Part shown: in pieces, positions 19,352-27,338 of the stretch
How positions within the stretch are numbered: the stretch's first letter is position 1
Layout: every line of letters begins with the position of its first letter
From: Kiritimatiellia bacterium
GTDB taxonomy: Bacteria > Verrucomicrobiota > Kiritimatiellia > RFP12 > UBA1067
Assembly: GCA_024405255.1 (NCBI GenBank)
Contig: JAKSOY010000010.1
Span: 1-46,174 of the forward strand
Direction: 5' to 3'
DNA: 46,174 nt
Program-made: the position numbers and the translations under genes
Notes under the pieces: generated by a model
What the model was told of the DNA's origin: nothing
Database searches by the model: none
Seen by the model: only the letters and a program-made list of their open reading frames with translations

Positions 19352-20557
19352 ATGAAAGCGAAGATGTTCTTGGGTTTGTTCCTGACGGCGGCGGTTTGCC
19401 TGTCGAGCGCGGGGGCGGATGCGAAACCGTCGAAACCGGTCGACGTTGCCGTGTACTATTTCGGCAACTACCATGTCGATCCGCGCAACGAGGCCCATCA
19501 CGGGAAGGGCTGGACCGAATGGGAGTATGTGAAGGGGGCGAAGCCGCGTTTTGAGGGGCATCGCCAGCCGAAAGTGCCGCTGTGGGGCTATCTCGACGAG
19601 GCGAACCCGAAGGACATGGCGAAGAAGATCGATGCGGCGGCGGATCATGGCGTCGATGCGTTTCTCTTTGACTGGTACTGGTACAACGGACCATTCCTGA
19701 ACCGTACGATCGACGAAGGCCTCAAGGGCGCGCCGAACCGCAACCGCATCAAGTACGCGCTCATGTGGGCGAACCATGAGTGGCTCTCGCTGAAGCCGGC
19801 GCTGCCGCGCAAGCCGCGTCCGCTCCTCTACCCGGGCGGCGTGACGCCCGCCGAATTCGACCAGGTCTGCGACCACGTGATCGAGCGCTATTTCAAGGAT
19901 CCCAACTATTGGAAGATCGACGGGTGCCCGTATTTCTCGATCTACGATCTCACCATGCTTGGAAGCAAGTTGGGCGGATTCGAGGGTACGAAGGCGGCGT
20001 TCGAACGTTTCCGCGCGAAAGTAAAGGCGGCGGGCTTCCCGGGACTCCATCTCGCGATCGTCTATTGGGGGCGCATGAGGCTCGCGGGCGGTCCGAAGAA
20101 CTCGGCCGATCTCGTGAAGGCGCTCGGCTTCGATTCTGCCACCTCCTATGTGTGGGTGCACCATACGCACCTGCGGAAGCGGGAGACGGACTACAATTCC
20201 GCCCGCGACCAGTACTTCACGGCGTGGGATAACATCTCGAAGTCGCTGGCGCTGCCGTACTACCCCAATCTCTCGATGGGGTGGGATTCGAGTCCGCGCA
20301 CGGACCAGACCTGCACCTGGACGCCTTCCGGCGGCTATCCGTTCGGCAACGTGATCGTGAACAATACGCCGGAGAACTTCCGCAAGGCGGCCGAGCTCAT
20401 CAAGGCGCGGCTTGACGCAAACCCGAAGCTGCCGCGCATCGTGACGGTGAACAGCTGGAACGAATGGACTGAAGGCAGCTACATCGAGCCGGACAAGGAA
20501 ACGGGCTTCGCCTATCTCGAAGCGATCCGCGACGTGTTCGGTCCGACAGGAAAATGA
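19352..20557 (+). CDS. Secreted WbsX/GH99-like protein
   Basis: The protein has 401 residues. The start at 19352 is chosen because GAGG lies just upstream, the promoter is at 19285-19314, and a signal peptide (MFLGLFLTAAVCLSSAGADA) follows. VDVAVYYFGNYHVDP, GWTEWEYVKGAKPRFEGH, GVDAFLFDWYWYNG, KYALMWANHEW and VNSWNEWTEGSYIEPD (E371 in NEW) are hallmarks of the WbsX (pfam 'Glyco_tran_WbsX') family, which is related to GH99 endo-mannosidases. Cytoplasmic members are often linked to O-antigen synthesis. This one has an export signal, so a glycoside-hydrolase-type role on extracellular glycan is more likely (inference). Its last codons overlap the start of the ATPase remnant by ATGA. A deletion derivative of this gene is at 10339-10496, so the locus has been duplicated. 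Confidence 0.85.
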   Translation: MKAKMFLGLFLTAAVCLSSAGADAKPSKPVDVAVYYFGNYHVDPRNEAHHGKGWTEWEYVKGAKPRFEGHRQPKVPLWGYLDEANPKDMAKKIDAAADHGVDAFLFDWYWYNGPFLNRTIDEGLKGAPNRNRIKYALMWANHEWLSLKPALPRKPRPLLYPGGVTPAEFDQVCDHVIERYFKDPNYWKIDGCPYFSIYDLTMLGSKLGGFEGTKAAFERFRAKVKAAGFPGLHLAIVYWGRMRLAGGPKNSADLVKALGFDSATSYVWVHHTHLRKRETDYNSARDQYFTAWDNISKSLALPYYPNLSMGWDSSPRTDQTCTWTPSGGYPFGNVIVNNTPENFRKAAELIKARLDANPKLPRIVTVNSWNEWTEGSYIEPDKETGFAYLEAIRDVFGPTGK

Positions 20558-20931
20558 CAGTCGTGAAAATCGGCATTTCCTTCTCAGCCGAGCGTACGAT
20601 CACGGAAGGCGGAGGTTGTGTGACGCCTGCGGACGTTGATGAGGCCGTGGACGTGCTGGTTGCAGAGAATGCACTTGTCTATCGCGACTTGCTCATGAGC
20701 CAGTCTACGGCCGAACGGGCGCTCTTGCAGGCGATTGCGCGTGAAGGACGGGTGAAGGGGATCTCGGGAAAGGGGTTCATTGAACGTCACCACCTGCCGG
20801 CGGCTTCGACGGTCCGTTCTGCCGCCGCCGCCTTGATCAAACGCGAATTGCTCTATTCCGATGCGAATGGCGTCGCCGTCTATGACCGCATCTTTGCCCG
20901 ATGGCTCGCAAGAGCGGGGGTGTCCGCATGA
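20554..20931 (+). pseudogene. C-terminal remnant of an AAA-family ATPase
   Basis: This 125-residue frame overlaps the WbsX stop by four bases. From about residue 22 it matches, as I recall the family, the C-terminal winged-helix-like part of the solitary AAA ATPases common in gut bacteria: VTPADVDEAVDVLVAENALVY, STAERALLQAIAREG, GFIERHHLPAASTVRSA, ALIKRELLYSD and VYDRIFARWLA. The P-loop (Walker A), Walker B and sensor regions, normally some 250 residues, are missing. The first ~20 residues look unrelated, so the piece has probably been joined here by deletion. It might be translated by coupling but cannot be an active ATPase. Confidence 0.65.
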
Positions 20932-21139
20932 GAGCGAATTGCTTGGAAATTGGAAAGAGCTTTCGAGGGTTTGGCATCTATCGCCAATGGATTGACGAAT
21001 GACTAATCTAATCAGAAGTTCGAAGTGGGGCGAGCGAGAATTTAACCGAAAAGGAGTAGTCTACTATGGTAAGTGAATTGACCTGTGGTGTTTGTGGACG
21101 CAAGGATTTCATCTGATTTTGCTATATTATGGGTTGTAA

Positions 21140-21781
21140 ATGAAGTCAATGGGGAAAGGAATGGCGAAATACACGACAGGACTCCTCGAGGAGGAGCTGA
21201 AGAACAAGGTTGCGGCGGATTGGTTTGCGGCGTACGATACGACAAGCATCATCGGCAAGGTCGATTTCTGCGTGGCCGTCCCTGCGACGGAACTCGGCCC
21301 CTACAAGGCGGAGGTGGATGCGAAGGAGTGTTTCGCGTCGCATTTCATGAGCGACTTCCTGGCGGGGAAGGGCGGCGGTTTCTGCGAAAACGTGCTGCCG
21401 GGGCTTGAGGGGGAAATATCTCACGCAGAGGACGCAGAGAGCGCAGAGGGAGAAGATGGAGGTTGTGCGAACGCTCTGCGTTCTCCGCGAGCTCCGCGTG
21501 AGATTCAACTCTCCCCGGCGGCTCGTGCCGTTCTTGACGTGGGGCGCGAGTTGTGGCGCTACTACCATGCGCAGCCCGGCGCGAATCCGAACGCCTCGTA
21601 CTATGACATCCGCAGACATTTCCAGGGGATGAAAAAGACGGCTTCGGGCAAGGAGCAGATGAACGCGACGAGCGACGATGTGAAGTATAATGACTTACTG
21701 GCCGCGCTGAAATCGGCGATGAAGAAGTTGGCGAAGCAGATCGAGCCGAAGGTCTATGCCTACGGATTCCTGAAGAAGTAG
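21140..21781 (+). CDS. Unknown protein with an in-frame inverted-repeat insertion, possibly a deletion derivative
   Basis: This 213-residue protein has no signal peptide. The start could be 21140 or the internal ATG at 21161 (MAKYTTGLLEEELKNKVAADWF). The N-terminal part, DTTSIIGKVDFCVAVP, recalls the beginning of large restriction-modification-type proteins (weak memory-based resemblance, unverified). The C-terminal part (ARAVLDVGRELWRYYHAQPGANPNASYYDIRRHFQG..EPKVYAYGFLKK) looks like a compact helical domain. Between them about 28 residues (SHAEDAESAEGEDGG..SPRAPREI) are encoded by an 85-bp inverted-repeat element inserted in frame. Bases 21306-21691 recur almost identically at 25709-26094. 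It could be a functional small protein, or a remnant joining the two ends of a longer gene. Confidence 0.55.
   Translation: MKSMGKGMAKYTTGLLEEELKNKVAADWFAAYDTTSIIGKVDFCVAVPATELGPYKAEVDAKECFASHFMSDFLAGKGGGFCENVLPGLEGEISHAEDAESAEGEDGGCANALRSPRAPREIQLSPAARAVLDVGRELWRYYHAQPGANPNASYYDIRRHFQGMKKTASGKEQMNATSDDVKYNDLLAALKSAMKKLAKQIEPKVYAYGFLKK
21306..21691. repeat. 386-bp direct repeat, copy A
   Basis: This segment and 25709-26094 differ at only two positions that I can find (TGTTTCGCG versus TGTTTTGCG, and TTCCTGGCG versus TTCCTCGCG). The offset is a constant 4403 bases. The pair brackets the 787-residue gene, the 239-residue gene and the metalloprotease gene. Recombination between the copies would delete or amplify these. 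Confidence 0.93.
21419..21503. repeat. 85-bp inverted-repeat element inside a coding frame, copy A
   Basis: The ends are TCTCACGC and GCGTGAGA. The arms stay complementary over about 30 bases with around five mismatches (left: CGCAGAGGACGCAGAGAGCG; right: the complement of CGCGGAGAACGCAGAG). The centre is AGATGGAGGTTGTG. This is the 'CGCAGAG' type of imperfect palindrome dispersed in many bacterial genomes. Here it is read through in frame, adding an Ala/Glu-rich stretch to the protein. Confidence 0.85.
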
Positions 21782-21794
21782 AAGGCGATTCGAA

Positions 21795-24158
21795 ATGGTA
21801 GAAAATCTCCAGTCGTTTTATGTCAATACGGTCTATGCCTGCGCGGTAGGTGTGGGAGTTTGTACGATTGGTGCTGGTGCCTACTGGATTGCGAAGAAGC
21901 TCGCGCGAAGTACGCGGCAGATCGCCGCCGTGTCGCTCGTCGGTGCCGTGCTGATTGGCGGCATGGTGGTCGTGGGGACAGATGGTGCCGGAACAAAGCC
22001 CGGAACCAACGACGTGTCGCAAGTCGAAGGCGGAACCAACGTTCTCAATGGTGTCGTACAGGGTAGGGCGCGGATTCCAGCCGCGCCGCAATGTGGGGTG
22101 AACATGGAAAACAATGGCCAGGCATTGCGGCGCAGCCGGAGTCTGCGTCCTACTGGGATGGCGGATGTCACGCAGGGGTGGCGTCTCGTCTCGGTAAGTT
22201 CGAACGCTCTTCCGGCGGCGACATTCACGATGCCGACCAATGCCATCGTGTGGGAGTCGGCGCAGCGGTGTGGCCGTGGGTGGGGAAGCTGGAAGATTCC
22301 TGTTGGCGGCTGGCACTTCCCGTTTGGCGAGGAAGGTTGGACGAATGCGTTTGTGTGGGCCGAGGGCTATTTTCGTTCGCGTTTCAACAGCCGTGCGAAC
22401 GAGATCTCGATTTTGAGCGAACGCATGGCGCTGTGTCCCGCCGCGAACTGGTCTCGCTACAATCTCCCGTCGAGCCGAGCCTGGTGCCAGACGAATGGCG
22501 TTGGAGGACTCGTTACGACGTTCGAGAACGCGGCAGTCGGAGACGATCCGGCGAAGATCGTGAGCGCTCAGTTGGAACTGCTGCCGCAGAGCGGAAGGGT
22601 GGCGTTGCGCTACGACTTGCACGCGGTGGGCGATACGCAGTATGAGGTCGGCGTCACGGCGAACGGAACGAACCATTTCGTCACGGTCGGATCGAACACG
22701 AGCGAAGTCGTGTTCCAGCGCGTCCATCCCGACGATTGGGATTTCGACGGGCTGCCGAATGCGCTCGACCCCAATCCGTACCAGCCCGAGGCGAATGCGG
22801 GTTTCAACCAAAGCGACGCCTGGGCCATGCTCGCCTTTCCGAGTAATGCCGCCGAAATTGCCGCAATGGGCTATCCCGCCTGGGCGGCGGCACGCGCCGC
22901 CGATCCGAACCGGCGGCTGGTCAGTTTCACGCTCGCGTCCAAGAACAACACGTGGCCTGTCTGCCTGGCTTTCGGCGATGTGCAAGTGATGTGCGACGGG
23001 ACAGAGCGGATAGTCTTCCCTATTGACTGCGGTGCGCGCTATACGTTCTCGGTTTCGGGTGGAGAACTCGCGGCGGTGTCGATGCCTGATGTCGAAACAC
23101 GGGAGGGGTTATGGCAGGATTGGTACAATCCGTGGGACTTCAGCGTCGGCGACGTGACGGTCCATCTTGAGTCGGCAGGAACGGGCTGGGTTAGCCGTAT
23201 CCCTGATGTCTTGATGGGTGATCTTTCCCCAGTTTACCTTCCTCCCGGTACAAGTCATGCCTTTTCTGCTGTCATCACGAACTGTCATGCTGATGCGTTC
23301 TTGGGATGTAGTTGGTCGGGAGATTCTGGCTTGTCTTTCACGGAAACCAATGTGCTTGAGACGACGGTTTCAAATCCGGTGGGGCAATGGACTGGTGAAA
23401 TGAGTGATGTTTCATTTGTCGCTTCGTTTGTTGGTGGGTTTGAAATTACTAATGTTCTCAATGTAATTACGGGAGCGCAGACGGATCCGATAGAGCATGA
23501 GACTGTGGAAGAAGGGAATGTGCGATTGACGCTGTCAATGCCGCGCGGACTTGTCTGCCAGGGGGGACGTCAATTGATGACGATGTCGTTCGATTCAAGC
23601 GTTGCAACGAACGGGCATGTCGTCCTTCAGTGTCTCAGAGGGCATGATCGGATATCCCTATACGCGGCCGTATCGAATGACATGCCAGTCGCTGTTTCGA
23701 ACAGGTGGCCGGTCACGCGGACGCATCGATTTGAATGTGCCATACAGGGAAATTCAAACAGCGATTATGAGGGCGTGGAGTTTTCGTACACATTCGTTCC
23801 AGCAGAAGGTACGAATGTGGTCGTGACTGGGCGTTCAACCGTGTTCACGTGTTATACGCAGCCTGTAACGACCGTTGGTGTTGAGTCTCAGGCGGGAGAC
23901 GCCAATAGGCTTATTGTCAATCCGAGTTTTTTTTCGAGAGAGACGAATGCAGTTTTCCGCGTGGAGGTCATTCCCGAATCAATTCCCGACTCAAAGATTT
24001 TGTGGCGACCTGTTGCGGGACGTGCGACATTCGACGGCGTGCGTACTGGACGCGAAGTCCGACTTGTTGACGGTGATGGAATGGTCGATCTGGAGATTAG
24101 TGTTCTTGGTGCATTCGATGAGAGGATGCACTTGAAGTCAAGGTTTGTAGGAGATTAA
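21795..24158 (+). CDS. Large membrane-anchored surface protein of mosaic composition
   Basis: This 787-residue protein is of unknown function. Two hydrophobic segments (residues ~10-33 and 41-61), separated by a basic loop, anchor the N-terminus. The rest is predicted extracellular and beta-rich, with many Asn/Thr/Gly residues. DDWDFDGLPNALDPNP (near residue 313) is a thrombospondin-type-3-like calcium-binding motif. The recurring pattern 'VSNxxPxAxxxxWP' is typical of secreted proteins from Lentisphaerae/Kiritimatiellae-type genomes (recognition from memory). The DNA changes character near 23190 (residue ~466): the 5' part has the GC-rich codon usage of the backbone, the 3' part the AT-richer usage of the following genes. 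This suggests gene fusion or recombination. It is followed by a secreted-protein gene 5 bases later. Confidence 0.7.
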   Translation: MVENLQSFYVNTVYACAVGVGVCTIGAGAYWIAKKLARSTRQIAAVSLVGAVLIGGMVVVGTDGAGTKPGTNDVSQVEGGTNVLNGVVQGRARIPAAPQCGVNMENNGQALRRSRSLRPTGMADVTQGWRLVSVSSNALPAATFTMPTNAIVWESAQRCGRGWGSWKIPVGGWHFPFGEEGWTNAFVWAEGYFRSRFNSRANEISILSERMALCPAANWSRYNLPSSRAWCQTNGVGGLVTTFENAAVGDDPAKIVSAQLELLPQSGRVALRYDLHAVGDTQYEVGVTANGTNHFVTVGSNTSEVVFQRVHPDDWDFDGLPNALDPNPYQPEANAGFNQSDAWAMLAFPSNAAEIAAMGYPAWAAARAADPNRRLVSFTLASKNNTWPVCLAFGDVQVMCDGTERIVFPIDCGARYTFSVSGGELAAVSMPDVETREGLWQDWYNPWDFSVGDVTVHLESAGTGWVSRIPDVLMGDLSPVYLPPGTSHAFSAVITNCHADAFLGCSWSGDSGLSFTETNVLETTVSNPVGQWTGEMSDVSFVASFVGGFEITNVLNVITGAQTDPIEHETVEEGNVRLTLSMPRGLVCQGGRQLMTMSFDSSVATNGHVVLQCLRGHDRISLYAAVSNDMPVAVSNRWPVTRTHRFECAIQGNSNSDYEGVEFSYTFVPAEGTNVVVTGRSTVFTCYTQPVTTVGVESQAGDANRLIVNPSFFSRETNAVFRVEVIPESIPDSKILWRPVAGRATFDGVRTGREVRLVDGDGMVDLEISVLGAFDERMHLKSRFVGD

Positions 24159-24163
24159 AACGA

Positions 24164-24883
24164 ATGAAGACATTGTTAGAAATACTCTTGGTTGTATTGG
24201 CTTGCTCGATGACGATGCATGCGGAAGCGATTGACCAGAAAAAGGTTGATCGGGTCGTGGACGACGAGATCGCCTTGTACTATCATCATGAGGATGCTGC
24301 GTCGGCCATTGAAGCGCTGAAAAAAGAAGGAGCCACGCAGGAAATGCTGGTCTCGTCGTTCGCGAAGATTCTACGGCGTGATCTCAATTCGGGCCTCGAC
24401 GAACCGGCAAATGTCAGAATGAATTCAGCGATTTACTGGTTTGGCGAAATGGCATCCCAAGACCAATTGACCAATCTTGTCTTTGTGGCAGAAACGGCGA
24501 CTAACAACCACGCACGTACCGCGTTGTTCGCCTATCATCGGCATTGCCGTGACAAGGCCCGTTTTGTCGAGATTTGCCGTTCCTGTCTCAGACAAAAGAA
24601 AATGGAACCGCTCCATTGGGGGATTTGGAATTGCCTTGAGCAAGAGCTGAATGGTCCACACCGGGAATCTGTTTTGAAAGTGGCGATGGAGAATGTTTCC
24701 GAGTCTGATTTGAGAGCTCTCTACGCCGATCGATTGCTTGTACGTGCACGTCCCGAGTATAAGAAAAGCTTCTTGCACAAGGCGGCTCTCAAACGCATCT
24801 TAGAAAACAAGTCTTTCAAAAAGACTTGGCCTAAAATCTTCGACAGAGTAAACAAGGAATACGAACAGCTGGAGGTCAGATGA
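24164..24883 (+). CDS. Unknown secreted helical protein
   Basis: This 239-residue protein starts ten bases after an AGGAG ribosome-binding site. The N-terminus (MKTLLEILLVVLACSMTMHAEA) is a signal peptide. The mature part is rich in Lys, Glu and Leu and looks all-helical, with units such as EDAASAIEALKKEGATQEMLVSSFAKIL and NNHARTALFAYHRHCRDKARFVEICRSCLR that recall HEAT-type repeat proteins. I recognise no catalytic motif. It is coupled by ATGA overlap to the metalloprotease gene downstream, so the two are probably co-translated and may work together, for example as an inhibitor, chaperone or partner. Base composition is AT-richer than the surrounding backbone. Confidence 0.7.
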   Translation: MKTLLEILLVVLACSMTMHAEAIDQKKVDRVVDDEIALYYHHEDAASAIEALKKEGATQEMLVSSFAKILRRDLNSGLDEPANVRMNSAIYWFGEMASQDQLTNLVFVAETATNNHARTALFAYHRHCRDKARFVEICRSCLRQKKMEPLHWGIWNCLEQELNGPHRESVLKVAMENVSESDLRALYADRLLVRARPEYKKSFLHKAALKRILENKSFKKTWPKIFDRVNKEYEQLEVR

Positions 24884-25602
24884 AAAACCTCGTCGGAATT
24901 TTTTCGTTTGCCCTCGCGTTGTTCTTGGCTGCTGATACAGTGCCTTTGAAGTGTTGGATAGTTGCGGATGATATGGGACAAGGCGGGCGAAGTGAGGCTT
25001 CTGTGTCGAATCTCATTGCGGGTGTCAATGCGATCTACGCTCAGGTTGCGATGAAATTCAGTGTCTTTTCAATTTCAACAACCAATCGTACGGAATGGAC
25101 GAATGTCGATCTGACCAATAGGGTCCAGTATACAGCTCTGTGTGCGATCGAACGGAACTCGGGTTTTCTTGAGCTTTACTTTGTCCCACAATTGACGGGT
25201 GTAGCAACGGCTTTTCATACGCGTGGCGGTATTGTGATTGGGCCGAATGCGAACGCACGCACGGTCGCGCATGAAATTGGTCACGCCTGCCGCTTAGTCG
25301 ACATCTATGTTCAAAGGGCGGACCAAGGACTCACCGTGACGGGGTTGCCGACAAAGGCTAGACTGCCTGATGACTGGGGTTGGTATCCGCCGGAGGTGAA
25401 ACAGGTGGATGTGATTCAACGATTGCTTATGTATGGCGTATTCAGTACGAACAAGGTCGATCTGTCCTATGGCGATGTATATGGCGTCTATTACACCAAC
25501 TCTTGGGATCGGACGGCACGGAAGTGGAACAAGGTTTGGCTTATGGATAATGCCCCTGTCGGTTTCGGTCGGCATGGTACTCGGACACCCACAAGCAGAT
25601 GA
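24880..25602 (+). CDS. Secreted metzincin-like zinc metalloprotease
   Basis: This 240-residue protein overlaps the previous stop by ATGA and has GGAGG four bases upstream. A signal peptide ends near FLAAD. The zinc site is HEIGHACRLVD, with H131, E132 and H135 as the HExxH core. D141 sits where metzincins have their third ligand, an Asp-type variant also known from snapalysin-like enzymes. The Gly usual three residues after HExxH is replaced by Arg138. LLMYG (M184) fits the metzincin Met-turn. Before the site, GGIVIGPNANARTVAHE resembles the strand leading into metzincin active sites. The protein is probably a small extracellular protease. A remnant of a second such gene lies at 26097-26327. 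Confidence 0.75.
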   Translation: MKNLVGIFSFALALFLAADTVPLKCWIVADDMGQGGRSEASVSNLIAGVNAIYAQVAMKFSVFSISTTNRTEWTNVDLTNRVQYTALCAIERNSGFLELYFVPQLTGVATAFHTRGGIVIGPNANARTVAHEIGHACRLVDIYVQRADQGLTVTGLPTKARLPDDWGWYPPEVKQVDVIQRLLMYGVFSTNKVDLSYGDVYGVYYTNSWDRTARKWNKVWLMDNAPVGFGRHGTRTPTSR

Positions 25603-25708
25603 GGTGACGTTCGTGAAAATCGGTGAGTGAATTTGGCGATGTGTTCGGTTGAAATGATGAAAGAGAAATTAAAGAACAAGGTCGAGGTGGATAGGATTCC
25701 GTTTACGG

Positions 25709-26094
25709 AGGCGGAGGTGGATGCGAAGGAGTGTTTTGCGTCGCATTTCATGAGCGACTTCCTCGCGGGGAAGGGCGGCGGTTTCTGCGAAAACGTGCTG
25801 CCGGGGCTTGAGGGGGAAATATCTCACGCAGAGGACGCAGAGAGCGCAGAGGGAGAAGATGGAGGTTGTGCGAACGCTCTGCGTTCTCCGCGAGCTCCGC
25901 GTGAGATTCAACTCTCCCCGGCGGCTCGTGCCGTTCTTGACGTGGGGCGCGAGTTGTGGCGCTACTACCATGCGCAGCCCGGCGCGAATCCGAACGCCTC
26001 GTACTATGACATCCGCAGACATTTCCAGGGGATGAAAAAGACGGCTTCGGGCAAGGAGCAGATGAACGCGACGAGCGACGATGTGAAGTATAAT
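25709..26094. repeat. 386-bp direct repeat, copy B
   Basis: Near-identical partner of 21306-21691. The downstream boundary abuts, within two bases, the open reading frame of a protease remnant. This indicates that the repeat was pasted into, or recombined with, a second protease gene. Confidence 0.93.
25822..25906. repeat. 85-bp inverted-repeat element, copy B
   Basis: Identical to 21419-21503 and carried inside repeat copy B. Terminal arms are TCTCACGC and GCGTGAGA. Confidence 0.85.
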
Positions 26095-26096
26095 AA

Positions 26097-26327
26097 CGGG
26101 ATTGGGGTAATGAGACAGGGAGAGGATTCTATGGGGAAGACGATTCGCACGGGACGGTCTATAGGAATTATCTGATGTGCGGATATGGGTATCCTTCAAC
26201 GCGGGATATTCCTGATGGTCAAGTTTTCAGCCTAAAAGAAATGGCAATCTCAACAAACGATGTCTCGTATGTTGAGATCGGTGCGGAAGGAATCAAAACA
26301 AACAATGTGGAGGTTTTTACAAGATGA
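26097..26327 (+). pseudogene. C-terminal remnant of a second metzincin-like protease
   Basis: After the TAA at 26094-26096 this frame is open for 76 codons with no early start codon. It encodes RDWGNETGRGFYGEDD, then HGTVYRNYLMCGYGYPSTRD, IPDGQVFSLKEMAIS and so on to VEVFTR. It aligns with the C-terminal part of the protease at 24880: DDWGWYPP with RDWGNETG, RLLMYGVFSTNKVDLSYGDV with NYLMCGYGYPSTRDIPDGQV. The Met-turn methionine is kept but the HExxH half is missing, replaced by repeat copy B. Its TGA overlaps the ATG of the next gene (ATGA at 26324-26327), the same coupled layout as at 24880. The remnant shows that protease genes in this island were duplicated and then broken by the repeat. 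Confidence 0.7.
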
Positions 26328-27175
26328 AGCGGTTCTGCTGGTTAGTGTCATTTGCGGTTTGTCTGGCGGTGGGCGGTCTTTGTGCCTATACGCCGGCAGA
26401 AACAAACGATGTCGTCAAAGGTATGCTATTTTATGTCGTTCAGTTAGGCAGTTATGATAATTTCACCGATGACAGGGGGATTGTGATTAAGGGACCCAAT
26501 CCCGATACCTGGGAAGGTTTTCTGGGGGGAGGGCGAGATGGCTCTTGGACAACGGCGGAAAGAAAAGCTGCCTTCGACTGGTATCTTTCAACACTTGGCA
26601 CGACCGACTTCACTTCGTCCTGTGATATGGATAAAAAGCTGGTTCATGCCGCGCTCACTCGTTGCGAGGTGTTCAACTATTCGAATTCTGTCCCTTCATT
26701 GCGGGCATTGGCTTTAAATCCAAAAGGCGTTTGGAGACATAAAGCAATCAAATTGGCTTTGGGGCTGTCAACAATCGATGCCTCAACTACGGCATTTGTT
26801 GAAATGTTGGTTACAAATGTGGTCAGCTTCAGTTCTGTTGAGAGGGGAATTGCATGCGGCGTCTATGCGGAGGACGTATTGTTGCTTTCGCGGCAGGAGA
26901 AATTTAGATCGCAGGTTGAGGATGCGGTGAGAATGTTCTACCGAAATCGATCTGTGGATGTCATTGGAACAGAGGTTGTGGACGATTTGTTTGTCCAGAC
27001 GATCAGCGGATATCGCGAAAGTTCTAATCGACTTGAATTTGCGACACAGGCTTTGTCACAGACAGATTGTCCAGAAGAGGATCAGAGGTACTTCGCTGGG
27101 GTGACAAATGATTTGATCTCCCTGTGTCACCCCCTGACGAATCTGACGTCGGTTGTGTTTGCTCAGGGGAATTGA
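26324..27175 (+). CDS. Secreted protein of the 'YTPAETN' paralogue family, copy 1
   Basis: This 283-residue protein is of unknown function. GGAGG lies ten bases upstream. The signal peptide (MKRFCWLVSFAVCLAVGGLCA) is followed at once by YTPAETNDVV, shared with the proteins at 27339 and 28157. Further family landmarks are AAFDWYLSTLGT, MFYRNRS and ESSNRLEFATQAL. The sequence looks helical, with regularly spaced Leu/Ala. No enzyme motif is visible. It belongs to an AT-rich cluster of tandem paralogues. Its start overlaps the stop of a protease remnant, so it was probably once translated together with a protease, as the unrelated 239-residue protein still is. Confidence 0.7.
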   Translation: MKRFCWLVSFAVCLAVGGLCAYTPAETNDVVKGMLFYVVQLGSYDNFTDDRGIVIKGPNPDTWEGFLGGGRDGSWTTAERKAAFDWYLSTLGTTDFTSSCDMDKKLVHAALTRCEVFNYSNSVPSLRALALNPKGVWRHKAIKLALGLSTIDASTTAFVEMLVTNVVSFSSVERGIACGVYAEDVLLLSRQEKFRSQVEDAVRMFYRNRSVDVIGTEVVDDLFVQTISGYRESSNRLEFATQALSQTDCPEEDQRYFAGVTNDLISLCHPLTNLTSVVFAQGN

Positions 27176-27338
27176 AATGAATGAGTCGGTTTTACGTAGA
27201 GAGGATTACTTAGAATTAAAGATGCTCAGCGATTTCGGGATTATATCAAAATCAAACGACGCATGCTCCTCTTGGCGCACGAACTGTGGAGTCTAAAACT
27301 GACGCAGAGATTTATTCATGGTGAGAAGGAGTTTGACA

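Larger units (their letters stand above)
25627..26175 (+). pseudogene. Truncated copy of the 21140-21781 gene
   Basis: The frame begins with a short diverged N-terminus (MMKEKLKNKVEVDRIPF, compare LLEEELKNKVAADWF in the other copy). It then enters the 386-bp near-identical repeat at 25709, including the 85-bp inverted-repeat element. Identity stops at 26094 (GTGAAGTATAAT). The last ~27 codons up to 26175 are unrelated, because they read a protease remnant out of frame. It lacks the C-terminal half of the last domain and about 25 residues near the N-terminus, so it is most simply a second, decayed copy. Confidence 0.8.

Noticed and set aside
21060..21140. Promoter before the 21140 gene (TTGACC and TATATT/TATTAT)
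   Set aside because: The spacing between any -35-like and -10-like pair here is far from 16-19 bp, so I do not call a promoter.
21306..26094. Composite transposon or insertion sequence
   Set aside because: No transposase, integrase or terminal inverted repeats at the ends of the 386-bp units were found. They behave as a gene-fragment duplication.
27177..27296. 39-codon open frame between two YTPAETN paralogues
   Set aside because: It has no ribosome-binding site, signal peptide or similarity to neighbours. It is short and in an AT-rich spacer.
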